Shown here one piece after another: positions 8,581-18,563 of a stretch of 64,000 nucleotides of DNA. The notes beneath the pieces are model-generated. The model worked only from the letters and a program-made list of their open reading frames with translations. It had not been told where the DNA came from and searched no databases. Position 1 is the stretch's first letter; each line of letters begins with the position of its first letter. The translations under genes and the position numbers were made by a program. This DNA is from Rubrivivax sp. (GTDB lineage: Bacteria; Pseudomonadota; Gammaproteobacteria; Burkholderiales; Burkholderiaceae_C), in the NCBI GenBank assembly GCA_030681795.1, contig JAUXRG010000078.1, positions 62,001 to 126,000 on the forward strand, in the 5' to 3' direction.

Positions 8581-9519
8581 TCAGGCCATGTCGGCGAGCA
8601 CGCGAATGTGCACCGCGACGCTGCGCGCCAGCGCCTCCAGGTGGTAGCCGCCTTCGAGGCAGGAGACGATGCGGCCCTGGCCATGCCGCTGCGCCACCGC
8701 CACCATCTGCCGCGTGATCCACTCGTAGTCGGCCTCCACCAGCCCGAGCTGGCCGAGGTCGTCCTCGCGGTGGGCATCGAAACCGGCCGAGATGAAGAGC
8801 ATCTGCGGCTTGAAGCGCTCCAGCGCCGGCAGCCACATGGCTTCGATCGTCTCGCGCAGCGCGGGGCCGCGCGCATACGGCGCCACCGGCACGTTGACCA
8901 TATTGGTGCCCTTGGGCACGGCGCCGCTGTAGGGGTACAGCGGGTGCTGGAAGAAGCTGCACATCAGCACGCGCTCGTCGCCGGCGATGATGTCCTCGGT
9001 GCCATTGCCGTGGTGCACGTCGAAGTCGATGATGGCCACGCGCGCCAGGCCATGGACGTCCAGCGCATGGCGCGCCGCGATGGCCACGTTGTTGAAGAAG
9101 CAAAACCCCATGGCCTCGTCGCGCGTCGCATGGTGGCCGGGCGGGCGCACCGAGCAGAAGGCCGTCCGGGCGCGGCCGGCGAGCACGTCATCGGTGGCCG
9201 CCACCGCCGCCCCCGCCGAGCGCAGGGCGGCTTCCAGCGTGGCCGGGCAGGCGATGGTGTCGGGGTCCAGCGCCTTGGCCCGCCCGGTGGCCCGCACCTG
9301 CTGCAGCAGGTCGTGGATTTCCGCCACGTAGTGGGCGCTGTGGGCGCGCGCGATCTGCTCCGTCGTTGCCCGCGGCGCGTCGCGGAAATCCAGCGCGATG
9401 TCCAGCCCGGTGGCGAGCAGGTGGTCGGTGATGGCGTCGAGCCGCTGCGGGCATTCGGGGTGGCCGGGTCCCATGTCGTGCAATCGGCACGCCGGATGGC
9501 TGTAGAACACGGTGCTCAT
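8581..9519 (-). CDS. histone deacetylase family hydrolase
   Basis: A 312-residue protein of the HDAC / AcuC / acetylpolyamine amidohydrolase superfamily. The active-site pair is in RPPGHHATRDEAMGF (about 130-145), the zinc ligands in IDFDVHHGNGTED (about 168-180) and SAGFDAHREDDLG (about 250), and the transition-state Tyr region in the final GGYHLEAL. The ATG at 9519 begins at STVFYSHPAC; the open frame further upstream overlaps the divergent MoxR start. Bacterial members remove acyl groups from small molecules or proteins; the substrate here is unknown. It probably forms a two-gene unit with the MscS gene. Confidence 0.92.
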   Translation of the reverse strand: MSTVFYSHPACRLHDMGPGHPECPQRLDAITDHLLATGLDIALDFRDAPRATTEQIARAHSAHYVAEIHDLLQQVRATGRAKALDPDTIACPATLEAALRSAGAAVAATDDVLAGRARTAFCSVRPPGHHATRDEAMGFCFFNNVAIAARHALDVHGLARVAIIDFDVHHGNGTEDIIAGDERVLMCSFFQHPLYPYSGAVPKGTNMVNVPVAPYARGPALRETIEAMWLPALERFKPQMLFISAGFDAHREDDLGQLGLVEADYEWITRQMVAVAQRHGQGRIVSCLEGGYHLEALARSVAVHIRVLADMA

Positions 9520-9559
9520 TGAGGGATCGAGTCTCCGCTGATCGGTTATGGTGCCGCAC

Positions 9560-10482
<923 letters not shown>

Positions 10483-10486
<4 letters not shown>

Positions 10487-11550
10487 CCCCCCCCGAAAGC
10501 GCCTTCGGCGCTCCCCTCCAGGGGGGCGCCGCTGGCGGACCGGCGCAGCCGGATCCGCAGCGGCCGCTCGGTGGTCTCGCTTCCAGGCTCTCGCCACAGG
10601 CCTGGTTTCGGCGCTGGCTGCGCGCCAGGCTGCCCAGCACCGATACCTGGGTGCTGGGCCAGCGCAACATCTACATCGTGCCCACGCGCGCCGGCTTCAC
10701 CTTCGCGCTGACGCTTCTGGTGATGCTGCTGGCGGCGATCAACTACCAGCTCAACCTGGGCTATGCGCTGACCTTCCTGCTGGCCGGTGCCGGGCTCGTA
10801 TCCATGCAGGTCACGCACGGCAACCTGCGCGGCCTGACGCTGCACCTGCGCCCGGCCGCGCCCGTATTCGCGGGTGAGCCCGCGCCGCTCGAAGTGGTGA
10901 TCACCAACCCCGGCCACGAGCGCCACGGGCTGGCGCTGCGCTTCGACGAGGCCCCTACGGCCGTCGCACGCGCGGGCCGCAGCCACGCCTGGTGCGACGC
11001 ACCGGCCCAGGGCCAGGCCAGCGTGCACCTCAGCATGGTGCCGCCACGGCGTGGCTGGCACAGGGTGCCGACCCTGGTGGTGGAGACGATCTTCCCCTTC
11101 GGCCTGTTCCGCGCCTGGACGGTGTGGCGCCCGGCCGGCCGCGTGCTGGCCTGGCCGCGGCCGGAACAACCCGCGCCCGCGTTGCCCACCACCGGCGCGG
11201 CCCCCGGCGACGAGCACCGGGCGCGCCGCGGCGCCGGCAGCGAGCTCGACGGCGTGCGCCCCTGGCGGCGCGGCGACACCATGCGCCAGGTCGTGTGGAA
11301 GAAAGTGGCGCACAGCGGCGAACTCGTCAGCCGCGAGACCGCGGGCAGCGCGCAGCGCGAACTCTGGCTGGACTGGGCCGACGCCCACGGGGGCGACACC
11401 GAGCTGCGCCTGTCTCGCCTGGCCGCCTGGCTGTTGCACGCCGAGCGTGAGGGCATCGATTGCGGGCTGCGCCTGCCGGGCCGCGAACTCGCCCCCGGCC
11501 AGGGCGAAGCGCACCGGCGGCTGGTGCTCGACACGCTGGCGCAATGGTGA
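10483..11550 (+). CDS. DUF58 domain membrane protein
   Basis: A 355-residue protein with two hydrophobic helices (about 67-85 and 88-110) and a DUF58 domain whose signature is seen as GVRPWRRGDTMRQVVWKK. DUF58 proteins usually work with MoxR ATPases and transglutaminase-like membrane proteins, as here. The first ~30 residues (PESAFGAPLQGGAAGGPA and following) are not family sequence: they are the translation of a dispersed palindromic repeat found again after mdh. No good start codon exists between the repeat and the conserved VLGQRNIYIVPTRAG, so the GTG at 10483, overlapping the MoxR stop, is the best start. Confidence 0.88.
10484..10573 (+). repeat. palindromic dispersed repeat, copy A (inside the DUF58 gene)
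   Basis: From the MoxR stop codon onward the sequence has a C-run, GCGCCTTCGGCGC, a CCCTCCAGGGG hairpin, and CCGGCGCAGCCGG followed by a CGGCCGC segment. The same order of elements with about 80-85% identity by eye occurs at 34166-34254, also starting exactly at a stop codon. Each element can fold back on itself, as in REP-type intergenic repeats. Confidence 0.8.
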
Positions 11551-13571
11551 CGATTGGCGTATGGCGCGCGCGCGCGGCCCACCTGCCGCGCGACACCCGC
11601 GACACGCTGTTCCAGCTGGCCGTGATCGGCTGGGCCGTCGCGCCGCACCTGCTGCATCTGCCCCTGTGGTGCGGCGCCATGACGGCGCTCTTGCTGCTGT
11701 GGCGGGCCCGGCTGGCGTTGAGCAGCGGCGCGCTGCCCCATCGCTGGGTGGTGAGTGCGCTGCTCGTGCTGGCCGCCGGCCTCACGGTCTGGACGGAGCG
11801 CACGCTGCTGGGCAAGGAAGCCGGCATCACCATGCTGGTGGTGCTGATGGCGCTGAAGACGCTGGAGCTGCGGGCGCGCCGCGATGCGCTGGTGGTTTTC
11901 TTCCTCGGCTTCTTCCTCGTGCTCACGCACTTCCTGTACTCGCAGTCGCTCGCCACGGGGCTGTGGCTGCTGGTCGCCGTGTGGGGCCTGCTCACGGCGC
12001 TGGCGCTGGCGCACATGCCCGTCGGGCGGCCCCCGCTGCGGCGCGCCGCCGCCGTGGCGGCACGCACCGCCGCGCTCGGCCTGCCCTTGATGGTGGTGCT
12101 GTTCGTGCTGTTTCCGCGCATGGGCCCGCTGTGGGGCCTGCCGCAGGACGCCGCCGGCCGCACCGGCCTGTCGGGCACGATGCGCCTGGGCGGTGTGGCC
12201 TCGATTGCCGAAGACGACTCGATTGCCCTGCGCGTGCGCTTCGACGGGCCGACCCCGCGGCTGGACCAGCTCTACTTTCGCGGGCCCGTGCTGTCGCGCT
12301 TCGACGGTCTCGAGTGGACGCGCCTGGTGCCCAGCTTCCCCGCCGCCGAGCGGCCGCGGCTGGAGCTGGAGTCGCGCGGCCCCGCGCTGCGCTACGAGAT
12401 GACGGTCGAGCCCAACCGCCTGCTGCTGCTGCCGCTGCTGGAGATGACGCCCGACGGGGCGGACGCCGCGCCCCGCATCGAGGGCTGGCTGCTCACCCTG
12501 CGCCCGGACGGCCAATGGCAGCTCGACCGGCCGCTGGTCGAGCGCGTGCGCGTGCAGGCTGCCGCTTGGCTCGAACACCGCCATGGCCCGCGCCAGGACG
12601 TGCCCGGCCTGCGCGACCTGGTGGCCCTGCCCACCGGCGCCAACCCGCGCACGCTGCAATGGGCGGCGCAATTGCGCCAGCAGCCACCACTCGAGAACGC
12701 CGATGCGCGCACGCTGTCCGATGCCGTGCTGACGCATATCCGCCGCGGCGGCTACACCTATACGCTGGAACCCGGCGCCTATGCCGACGACGCCATCGAC
12801 GAGTTCTGGCTCGACCGAAAGCTCGGCTTCTGCGAGCACTTCGCCAGCGCCTTCGTCGTCGTGATGCGCGCCATGGACGTGCCGGCCCGCGTGGTCACCG
12901 GCTACCAGGGCGCCGACCCCGAGCCGCAGGACGGCTACTGGATCGTGCGCCAGCGCAATGCCCACGCCTGGGCCGAGATCTGGCAGGCCGGCGAGGGCTG
13001 GGTGCGCGTGGACCCCACCGCCGCCGTGGCCCCCGAGCGCGTGCAGCGCGGCCGCAGCCTGGCGCCGCGGCCGGGGCTGGTGGCCGGCGCCTTCGGCCAG
13101 CTCGACCCGGCCCTGGCGACCCGGCTGCGCCGTGCGTGGGAGAGCGTCGACAACCGCTGGAACCAGTGGGTGCTCAACTACTCGCGGGGCACGCAGTTCG
13201 CGCTGCTGCGCCAGCTCGGCGTGCGCTCGCCCAGCTGGCAGGACCTGGCCACGGCGACCATCGGCCTGCTGTGCACCGCCGCGCTGGGCGGCGCCGCCTG
13301 GGCCTGGTGGGACCGCCGCCGCCAGGACCCCTGGCAGCGCCTGCAGCGGCGCGTGCAGCAGCGGCTCGAGGCGCTGGGCGTGCAGGTGCTGCCGCACCAC
13401 GCGCCGCGCACGCGAGCCGCACGCGTGCGTGAGGTGCTGGGCCCCCGTGGCGAGCCCCTGGCGGCGCTGCTCGACGCGCTGGACCGCGAACGCTATGCGG
13501 GCGGCGGCGGGCGCTCGCCGTCGCGGGGCTGGTGGCGCCGCTTCGCGGGCGCCGCGAGCCAGCTCGGCTGA
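11544..13571 (+). CDS. TgpA-like membrane transglutaminase (DUF3488)
   Basis: A 675-residue protein whose ATG overlaps the DUF58 stop by seven bases. Six or so membrane helices occupy residues 20-205. A periplasmic part follows with a transglutaminase core: Cys in KLGFCEHFASAFVVV (about 428-442), His in QRNAHAWAEIW (about 470) and Asp in VRVDPTAAV. Another membrane helix is at about 568-588, then a cytosolic tail. The family is known from Pseudomonas aeruginosa TgpA, essential there, and is normally linked to MoxR and DUF58 genes. The Cys-His-Asp triad is intact, so activity is expected; the substrate is not known. Confidence 0.93.
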   Translation: MVTIGVWRARAAHLPRDTRDTLFQLAVIGWAVAPHLLHLPLWCGAMTALLLLWRARLALSSGALPHRWVVSALLVLAAGLTVWTERTLLGKEAGITMLVVLMALKTLELRARRDALVVFFLGFFLVLTHFLYSQSLATGLWLLVAVWGLLTALALAHMPVGRPPLRRAAAVAARTAALGLPLMVVLFVLFPRMGPLWGLPQDAAGRTGLSGTMRLGGVASIAEDDSIALRVRFDGPTPRLDQLYFRGPVLSRFDGLEWTRLVPSFPAAERPRLELESRGPALRYEMTVEPNRLLLLPLLEMTPDGADAAPRIEGWLLTLRPDGQWQLDRPLVERVRVQAAAWLEHRHGPRQDVPGLRDLVALPTGANPRTLQWAAQLRQQPPLENADARTLSDAVLTHIRRGGYTYTLEPGAYADDAIDEFWLDRKLGFCEHFASAFVVVMRAMDVPARVVTGYQGADPEPQDGYWIVRQRNAHAWAEIWQAGEGWVRVDPTAAVAPERVQRGRSLAPRPGLVAGAFGQLDPALATRLRRAWESVDNRWNQWVLNYSRGTQFALLRQLGVRSPSWQDLATATIGLLCTAALGGAAWAWWDRRRQDPWQRLQRRVQQRLEALGVQVLPHHAPRTRAARVREVLGPRGEPLAALLDALDRERYAGGGGRSPSRGWWRRFAGAASQLG

Positions 13572-13597
13572 TGGCCGCGGCTGCAGATAATCCAGGC

Positions 13598-14653
13598 ATG
13601 CCCACCCGACCTGCCGCGGCACTCGCAGCCCTGTGCTTCCTGGCCTGCATCGCACTGCCGGCCGCATCCGCGCCACCGGCGCCGCGGGGCCACCCGCTCG
13701 CCAAGAGCGGCCCGCTGCTTGGCCACCGTGCCGAAATGAGCCGCTTCGCCGACGAGCTGGCCGAGCGCCATGGCCTGCCGCGCGACGGGGTGTTGAAGGC
13801 GCTGCGCCAGGCCCGCCGCGTGCAGGCCGTGCGCAAGCTGATCATGCCGCCCGTGGCGGGCACGGCAAAGAACTGGGCCGCGTACCGCGCGCGATTCATC
13901 GAGCCGCAGCGCATCGCGGCCGGCCTGGCCTTCTGGCGCGCCCACGAGCACTGGCTCGCCCAGGCCGAGCAACGCTGGGGCGTGCCGCCGGAGATCGTGG
14001 TGGCCATCGTCGGCGTGGAGACCTTCTATGGCCGCGTGATGGGCGACTTCCGCACGCTGGACGCGCTGGCCACGCTGGCCTTCGATTTCCCACCCGGGCG
14101 CAAGGACCGCAGCGCCTTCTTCCGCAACGAGCTGGAGGAGTTTTTCGTGCTTTGCGCGCGCGAAGGCACCGAGCCGCAAACGGTCAAGGGCAGCTACGCC
14201 GGCGCGATCGGGCTGCCGCAGTTCATGCCCGGCAGCATCAACCGATTTGCGCTGGACATGGACGGCGATGGCCACATCGACCTGCAGACCAGTGCCGCCG
14301 ACGTGGTGGGCAGCGTGGCCCACTTCCTGGCCCAGGCCGGCTGGCAGCGCGGCTTGCCCACGCACTTCGAAGTGGCGCTGCCCGTGGAGACCCACGAGCG
14401 GGCCGCGCTGCTGGCCCCGGACATCCTGCCCAGCTTCAGTGCGGCGCAGTTCGCCGAACGCGGTGCCGTGCTCGACGCCGCCGGCCAGGCCCACACCGCG
14501 GCGTTGGCCTTGGTCGAACTGCAGAACGGCGACCGCGCCCCCAGCTACGTGGCGGGCACGCAGAACTTCTACGTCATCACGCGCTACAACTGGTCGAGCT
14601 ACTACGCCATGGCCGTGATCGAGCTGGCCCAGGCGCTGCGCCGCCAGCGCTGA
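13598..14653 (+). CDS. mltB: lytic murein transglycosylase B
   Basis: A 351-residue exported enzyme that cleaves peptidoglycan glycan strands with formation of anhydro-muramic ends. The catalytic Glu is in VAIVGVETFYGRVMGDFRTL (about 138-157); other family segments are RAHEHWLAQAEQRWGVPPE, GSYAGAIGLPQFMPGS, LDMDGDGHIDLQ and TRYNWSSYYAMAV. The ATG at 13598 gives a proper signal peptide (PTRPAAALAALCFLACIAL). An ATG at 13571 overlapping the TgpA stop is also in frame and would place extra polar residues before it. No lipobox cysteine is obvious, so it may be a soluble periplasmic form. Confidence 0.94.
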   Translation: MPTRPAAALAALCFLACIALPAASAPPAPRGHPLAKSGPLLGHRAEMSRFADELAERHGLPRDGVLKALRQARRVQAVRKLIMPPVAGTAKNWAAYRARFIEPQRIAAGLAFWRAHEHWLAQAEQRWGVPPEIVVAIVGVETFYGRVMGDFRTLDALATLAFDFPPGRKDRSAFFRNELEEFFVLCAREGTEPQTVKGSYAGAIGLPQFMPGSINRFALDMDGDGHIDLQTSAADVVGSVAHFLAQAGWQRGLPTHFEVALPVETHERAALLAPDILPSFSAAQFAERGAVLDAAGQAHTAALALVELQNGDRAPSYVAGTQNFYVITRYNWSSYYAMAVIELAQALRRQR

Positions 14654-14820
14654 GGGCCTGCCGAGCCGGCCAGGCCGCGCCCGGCTCCGGGCTGCGCGAC
14701 TTCTTTCGCACCACAGGTCAACCGCCGCCGTCGCCCGGGCGTTGTGCCTCCAAGTCCGGCGAATGCCAGGATTGCTCGGCGGATTCGGAGCCTCTCGAAT
14801 TCGGATCCAAGGTGAAACTG

Positions 14821-15039
14821 ATGACCAAGAACCTCCTCCTCGCTGCCCTCCTGTCCACCGCTGCCGCGGTGAGCTTCGCTCAAGCGCCCGCCGCCGCCCC
14901 CGCCAAGGCGGTGGCCCCGGCTGTTGCCGCGCCGATGGCCGCCGCGGCCCCCGCAGTGACCGCTGAAGCCAAGCCCGCCGTCAAGAAGGCTGCGAAGAAG
15001 GCCAAGAAGGCTGCCAAGGCTGCTTCGGCCGCCAAGTAA
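14821..15039 (+). CDS. small exported Ala/Lys/Pro-rich protein
   Basis: A 72-residue protein with a clear signal peptide (TKNLLLAALLSTAAAVSFA, cleavage before QAP). The mature part consists of Ala-Pro-Val repeats and ends in a strongly basic KKAAKKAKKAAKAASAAK tail like histone H1 or acid-shock proteins. AAGGTGA lies five bases before the ATG and a strong terminator follows, so it is probably a separately transcribed gene. The 167 bases before it hold no other gene. Function unknown; a polyanion- or envelope-binding role is a guess from charge. Confidence 0.75.
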   Translation: MTKNLLLAALLSTAAAVSFAQAPAAAPAKAVAPAVAAPMAAAAPAVTAEAKPAVKKAAKKAKKAAKAASAAK

Positions 15040-15066
15040 GCACCTCGGCAGCTCTGCTGCCATCAA

Positions 15067-15094
15067 AGGGGCCGGATTCGTCCGGCCCCTTTTT
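15067..15094 (+). terminator. strong intrinsic terminator with UUCG loop
   Basis: A perfect ten-base-pair stem, AGGGGCCGGA (15067-15076) and TCCGGCCCCT (15081-15090), closes a TTCG tetraloop and is followed by more T residues to 15094. It ends the small basic protein gene. An A-run on the other side means it may also stop comEC transcripts arriving from the minus strand. Confidence 0.92.
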
Positions 15095-15123
15095 CAATGG
15101 AACGGCCCGAGGACCGGTCACCC

Positions 15124-17562
15124 TCAAGGCGCCGAGCCGGCCTCCACTGGCATCCGGTGATGCCAGTAACGCCGGTTGACCTCGCGCTCGCAATAGGCCT
15201 GGCCGGTGGCGGGTAGGGTCCAGGCGCCGCAGCGGTCGCTGCGCACGACCTCGATGCCGCGCGCCCGGTAGCGCTCCACCACATCGGGCATCGGATGGCC
15301 GAAGCGGCTGCGGTAGCCGGCCTGCACCACGGCCACGCGGGGCTGCACGGCGGCGATGAATTCGGCGCTGGATGAGGTGCGGCTGCCGTGGTGGGGGACG
15401 AGCAGGACGTCGCTGCGCAGCGCGCTGCCCTCGCGCTGCACCAGCGCCGCCTCTTGCGCCGCTTCGATGTCGGCCGTGATCAGCACGCTGTGGCCCTGCC
15501 CCTGCACCCGCAGCACGCAACTCAGCGCGTTGCTCTTCAGCGCCATCGCGTGGTCACCGGGCAGCGGGTGCAGCACTTCGAAGCGCACACCGTCCCATTC
15601 CCAGCGCTGCCCGGCGTCGCAACGCCGCTGCGGCACGCTGCGCGCAAGCAAGGGGTGGTCGGGCGCGAGCGAGCTCCACAGCCCGCCCACCGGCAGCGCG
15701 TCGAGCAGCGCAGCCGCGCCGCCCACATGGTCGCTGTCGCGGTGGCTGAGCATGAGCCCGGCGATGCGGGTCTCGCCGCGCGCGCGCAGCAGCGGCAGCA
15801 GCACGCGGCCACCGGCATCGGATTCGGGCGAATACTGCGGGCCGGCATCGAACACCAGCAGATGCCCGCGCGTGCGCACCAGCACGGCCGTGCCCTGGCC
15901 GACGTCGGCGGCCACGAGTTCGAAGCGGCCCTCGGGCGGCCGCGCCACGGGCGGCGCCAGCAGCGGCAGCATCAAGGGCACCGCCAGCACGCGCAGCCGC
16001 CAAGGCAGCGGCAGCACCGCCAGGGCGCCGCCCCACAGGCCGCAGGCCACCGCCCAGGGCGGCGCCGCCGCGGCCTGCCATACCGCCAGCGGCCACGAAG
16101 CCAGGACCTGCAGGTAGGCCGTCAGCCCCTGCACGATGACCGCGGCCAGGCTCCACAGCGGCGGCAGCAGCACGCCCAGGAGGGCCAGCGGCGTGATCAG
16201 CAGCGTCACCACCGGAATGGCCAGCGCGTTGGCCAGAAAGCCCACCAGCGAGACCTGCTGGAAGAACACCAGCGTCAGCGGCGCCAGGCCCACCGTGGCC
16301 ACGGCCTGCGTGCGCAGCGCGCCGCGCAGAGCGGCCCACCCGCGAGCGCACCCACCCGAGGCAGGCGGGCCGCTCGCGTGCACGGGCTCGGCCGCCACGA
16401 GCAGGGCCACGGCGACGAACGAGAGCCAGAACCCCGGCTGCAGCATCGCCCAGGGGTCGGCCAGCGTCACCACCCCGGCGGCCGCCAGCAGCACGGCATG
16501 CAGCGGCCAGCGCACGCCGGCGCTGCGCAGCAGCGCCACCACGGCGATCATCCACACCGTGCGCTGGGCCGGCACGCCCCAACCTGCCAGCAGCGCATAG
16601 CCCGCCGCGGCCGCCAGCCCGCCCCAGCGTGCGGCCAGCGGCGCGGGCAAGGCCAGTGGCAGGCGGGGGTGTAGGCGCCACAGGCGACCGGCCAGCCCGC
16701 CGGCGAGCCAGGCGAACATGGTGATGTGCAGGCCCGAGATGCTCATCAGGTGGGCCACGCCGGTGTTGCGGAAGACCTCCCAGCCCTCGCGCTCGATGGC
16801 CGCCTGGTCGCCTACGGCCAGCGCCGCCAGCACGCCGGCAGCCGCGGCGTCGGGCACGTGCGTGGCGATGGCCTCGCGCAGGCGCTGGCGCAGCCGCTCG
16901 ACCGGATGGCCGGCGTTCTCGGCGAGCTTGACGGCCGGCGCATCGGGCCCGGCGCGCACGTAGCCGCTGGCGCCCATGCCCTGCTCGAACATCCACAGCT
17001 CGAGGTCGAAACCGCCCGGGTTGAAGTGGCCGTGGGGCGCGCGCAGCCGCAGCGTCAGCCGCCAGCGCTGCCCGGCACGAAGCGCTTCGGCAGGGCCGCT
17101 GATCCAGGCGTCGTCGTCGGCGCCGCGATACCAGGCCAGCGACAGGCGCGGCGGCAGGGTCACCGGCGTGCCCTGCCGCAGGGCCGATTCGGTTTCGAAT
17201 ACGAAGCGCGTGCCCATCAGGCTCGCCTGCGGCAGTCCGGCCACGCGGCCGGTCACGACCAGATCCTGGCCTTCCAGCGCGGGCGCCAGGGCCTGCACCA
17301 GGCGGTCTTGCGCGCGCAGCGTGGTGCCGCCAAAGCCCAGCGCCGCCGCGCCCAGCGTGAGCGCAAGGGTGCCGGCCCAGCGGCGACGCCAGCGCCAGGC
17401 CAGCAGCATCGTCAAGCCGGCAGCGCCGCACAGCGCGGCGGCCGCCATCGCGGCCCAAAGCACGGGTTGCTGCAACTGCAGCGCCACGCCGGCGAGCCAG
17501 CCCAGCGCGGGCAGCGCACCGCGCGCCGCCGGCGCCACATGTCCTCGCGCATGCCCTCGCAT
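15124..17562 (-). CDS. comEC: ComEC/Rec2 DNA internalisation channel
   Basis: An 812-residue inner-membrane protein for uptake of single-stranded DNA in natural transformation. Order: N-terminal hydrophobic helices and an OB-like region, the Competence domain around GVLAALAVGDQAAIEREGWE and the HLMSISGLHITMFAWLAGG segment, many membrane helices to about residue 560, then a metallo-beta-lactamase-like domain with MLSHRDSDHVGGAAALLDAL and LLVPHHGSRTSSS. The ATG at 17562 is chosen; upstream in-frame codons overlap the divergent ridA promoter region. No other competence gene is in the window. Confidence 0.94.
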   Translation of the reverse strand: MRGHARGHVAPAARGALPALGWLAGVALQLQQPVLWAAMAAAALCGAAGLTMLLAWRWRRRWAGTLALTLGAAALGFGGTTLRAQDRLVQALAPALEGQDLVVTGRVAGLPQASLMGTRFVFETESALRQGTPVTLPPRLSLAWYRGADDDAWISGPAEALRAGQRWRLTLRLRAPHGHFNPGGFDLELWMFEQGMGASGYVRAGPDAPAVKLAENAGHPVERLRQRLREAIATHVPDAAAAGVLAALAVGDQAAIEREGWEVFRNTGVAHLMSISGLHITMFAWLAGGLAGRLWRLHPRLPLALPAPLAARWGGLAAAAGYALLAGWGVPAQRTVWMIAVVALLRSAGVRWPLHAVLLAAAGVVTLADPWAMLQPGFWLSFVAVALLVAAEPVHASGPPASGGCARGWAALRGALRTQAVATVGLAPLTLVFFQQVSLVGFLANALAIPVVTLLITPLALLGVLLPPLWSLAAVIVQGLTAYLQVLASWPLAVWQAAAAPPWAVACGLWGGALAVLPLPWRLRVLAVPLMLPLLAPPVARPPEGRFELVAADVGQGTAVLVRTRGHLLVFDAGPQYSPESDAGGRVLLPLLRARGETRIAGLMLSHRDSDHVGGAAALLDALPVGGLWSSLAPDHPLLARSVPQRRCDAGQRWEWDGVRFEVLHPLPGDHAMALKSNALSCVLRVQGQGHSVLITADIEAAQEAALVQREGSALRSDVLLVPHHGSRTSSSAEFIAAVQPRVAVVQAGYRSRFGHPMPDVVERYRARGIEVVRSDRCGAWTLPATGQAYCEREVNRRYWHHRMPVEAGSAP

Positions 17563-17605
17563 ATGCCCAGTGTAGGATGCCGCAAACCGCTTGGAGAGAC
17601 GACTC

Positions 17606-18064
17606 ATGACCATCCAGAACCGCCTGCAAACCCTGGGCATCACGCTGCCCGCCATGGCCGTGCCGGCCGCCGCTTACGTGCCCTTCGTGCGCACCGGCCA
17701 CCTGGTATTCATCTCGGGGAATATCGCCAAAAAGGACGGCAAGCCCTGGGTCGGCCAGCTGGGTCTGAACATGGGCACGCAAGAAGGCCAGGCCGCGGCG
17801 CGCGCCATCGCCATCGACCTGATGGGCACGCTGCAGGCGGCGGTGGGCGACCTGGCGCGCGTCAAACGCATCGTCAAGGTGCTGAGCCTGGTCAACAGCA
17901 CCGCCACCTTCACCGAGCAGCACCTGGTGACCAACGGCTGCAGCCAGCTGCTGCTCGAGGTCTTCGGGCCCGAGGTCGGCGCGCACGCGCGCAGCGCCTT
18001 CGGCGTGGCGCAGCTGCCCATGGGCGCCTGCGTCGAGATCGAACTGACGGCAGAAGTCGAATGA
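17606..18064 (+). CDS. RidA/YjgF family protein
   Basis: A 152-residue member of the RidA superfamily, whose best known members hydrolyse reactive enamines and imines formed by PLP enzymes. Seen motifs: the G-rich start YVPFVRTGHLVFISGNIAK, LNMGTQEGQAAARAIAID, VKVLSLVNSTATFTEQH and the end FGVAQLPMGACVEIELTAEV. The catalytic-site Arg of canonical RidA (in the R-xxxxA-LP type segment) appears here as RSAFGVAQLPMG. It is the longer subgroup sometimes annotated as amidohydrolase-like. GGAGAG precedes the ATG. Its stop overlaps the dsbB start. Confidence 0.9.
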   Translation: MTIQNRLQTLGITLPAMAVPAAAYVPFVRTGHLVFISGNIAKKDGKPWVGQLGLNMGTQEGQAAARAIAIDLMGTLQAAVGDLARVKRIVKVLSLVNSTATFTEQHLVTNGCSQLLLEVFGPEVGAHARSAFGVAQLPMGACVEIELTAEVE

Positions 18065-18537
18065 ACGAGTGGCTGACGGTGCGGCGGCTCTTTGCGGCCG
18101 CCGCTGTCTTGCCGATCGCCGCCGTCTGCGCCGCACTGGTCACGCAGCATGTCTTCGGCATGCTGCCCTGCCCCTGGTGCGTGCTGCAGCGCGCCATCTT
18201 CGTCGGCATCTCCCTGGCGGCACTGATGGGCGCGCTCGGCGGACGCCTGCTTCAGCGCCTGGCGGCGCTGGTGATGCTGGCGCTTGCGGCCTGCGGCATC
18301 AGCGCCGCGCTGTGGCAGCACTTCGTGGCGGCGGCATCGGCGTCATGCAACCGCACGCTGGCCGACCGCATCCTCGGTGGGCTGGGCATCGATGCGATGT
18401 GGCCCGAGGTCTTCGCGCCCTACACGAGCTGTGCCGACGCCGCGGCCAAGCTGCTGGGTGTGCCCTACGAGTTCTACAGCCTGACGCTGTTCGTCGTGCT
18501 CGGCGCCACCGCCGTGCATTTGCTGCGCCGGGCGTGA
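18061..18537 (+). CDS. dsbB: disulfide bond formation protein B
   Basis: A 158-residue inner-membrane protein with four hydrophobic helices. The first periplasmic loop carries the redox pair in LPCPWCVLQR and the second loop has Cys in SASCNRTLAD and YTSCADAA, as required to reoxidise DsbA and pass electrons to quinones. Length and spacing are normal for DsbB. ATGA overlap with the ridA-like gene indicates translational coupling, though no functional link is known. No DsbA gene is in the window. Confidence 0.94.
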   Translation: MNEWLTVRRLFAAAAVLPIAAVCAALVTQHVFGMLPCPWCVLQRAIFVGISLAALMGALGGRLLQRLAALVMLALAACGISAALWQHFVAAASASCNRTLADRILGGLGIDAMWPEVFAPYTSCADAAAKLLGVPYEFYSLTLFVVLGATAVHLLRRA

Positions 18538-18563
18538 CACGCGGGTGCCGTGCCCCGCGGCGC

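Noticed and set aside
7636..9522. Long plus-strand open frame of 628 codons over the MscS and deacetylase-like genes
   Set aside because: Its translation is rich in His, Gln, Arg and Gly with no motif, as expected from the antisense of GC-rich genes; both minus-strand genes have clear family motifs.
10761..13676. 971-codon minus-strand open frame over DUF58 and TgpA
   Set aside because: Low-complexity Arg/Ala/Gln/His translation typical of an antisense frame; the sense genes have intact active sites.
15554..18136. 860-codon minus-strand frame overlapping comEC and the ridA-like gene
   Set aside because: It is a shifted frame of comEC with Arg/Gly/Ala-rich nonsense sequence and no domains.
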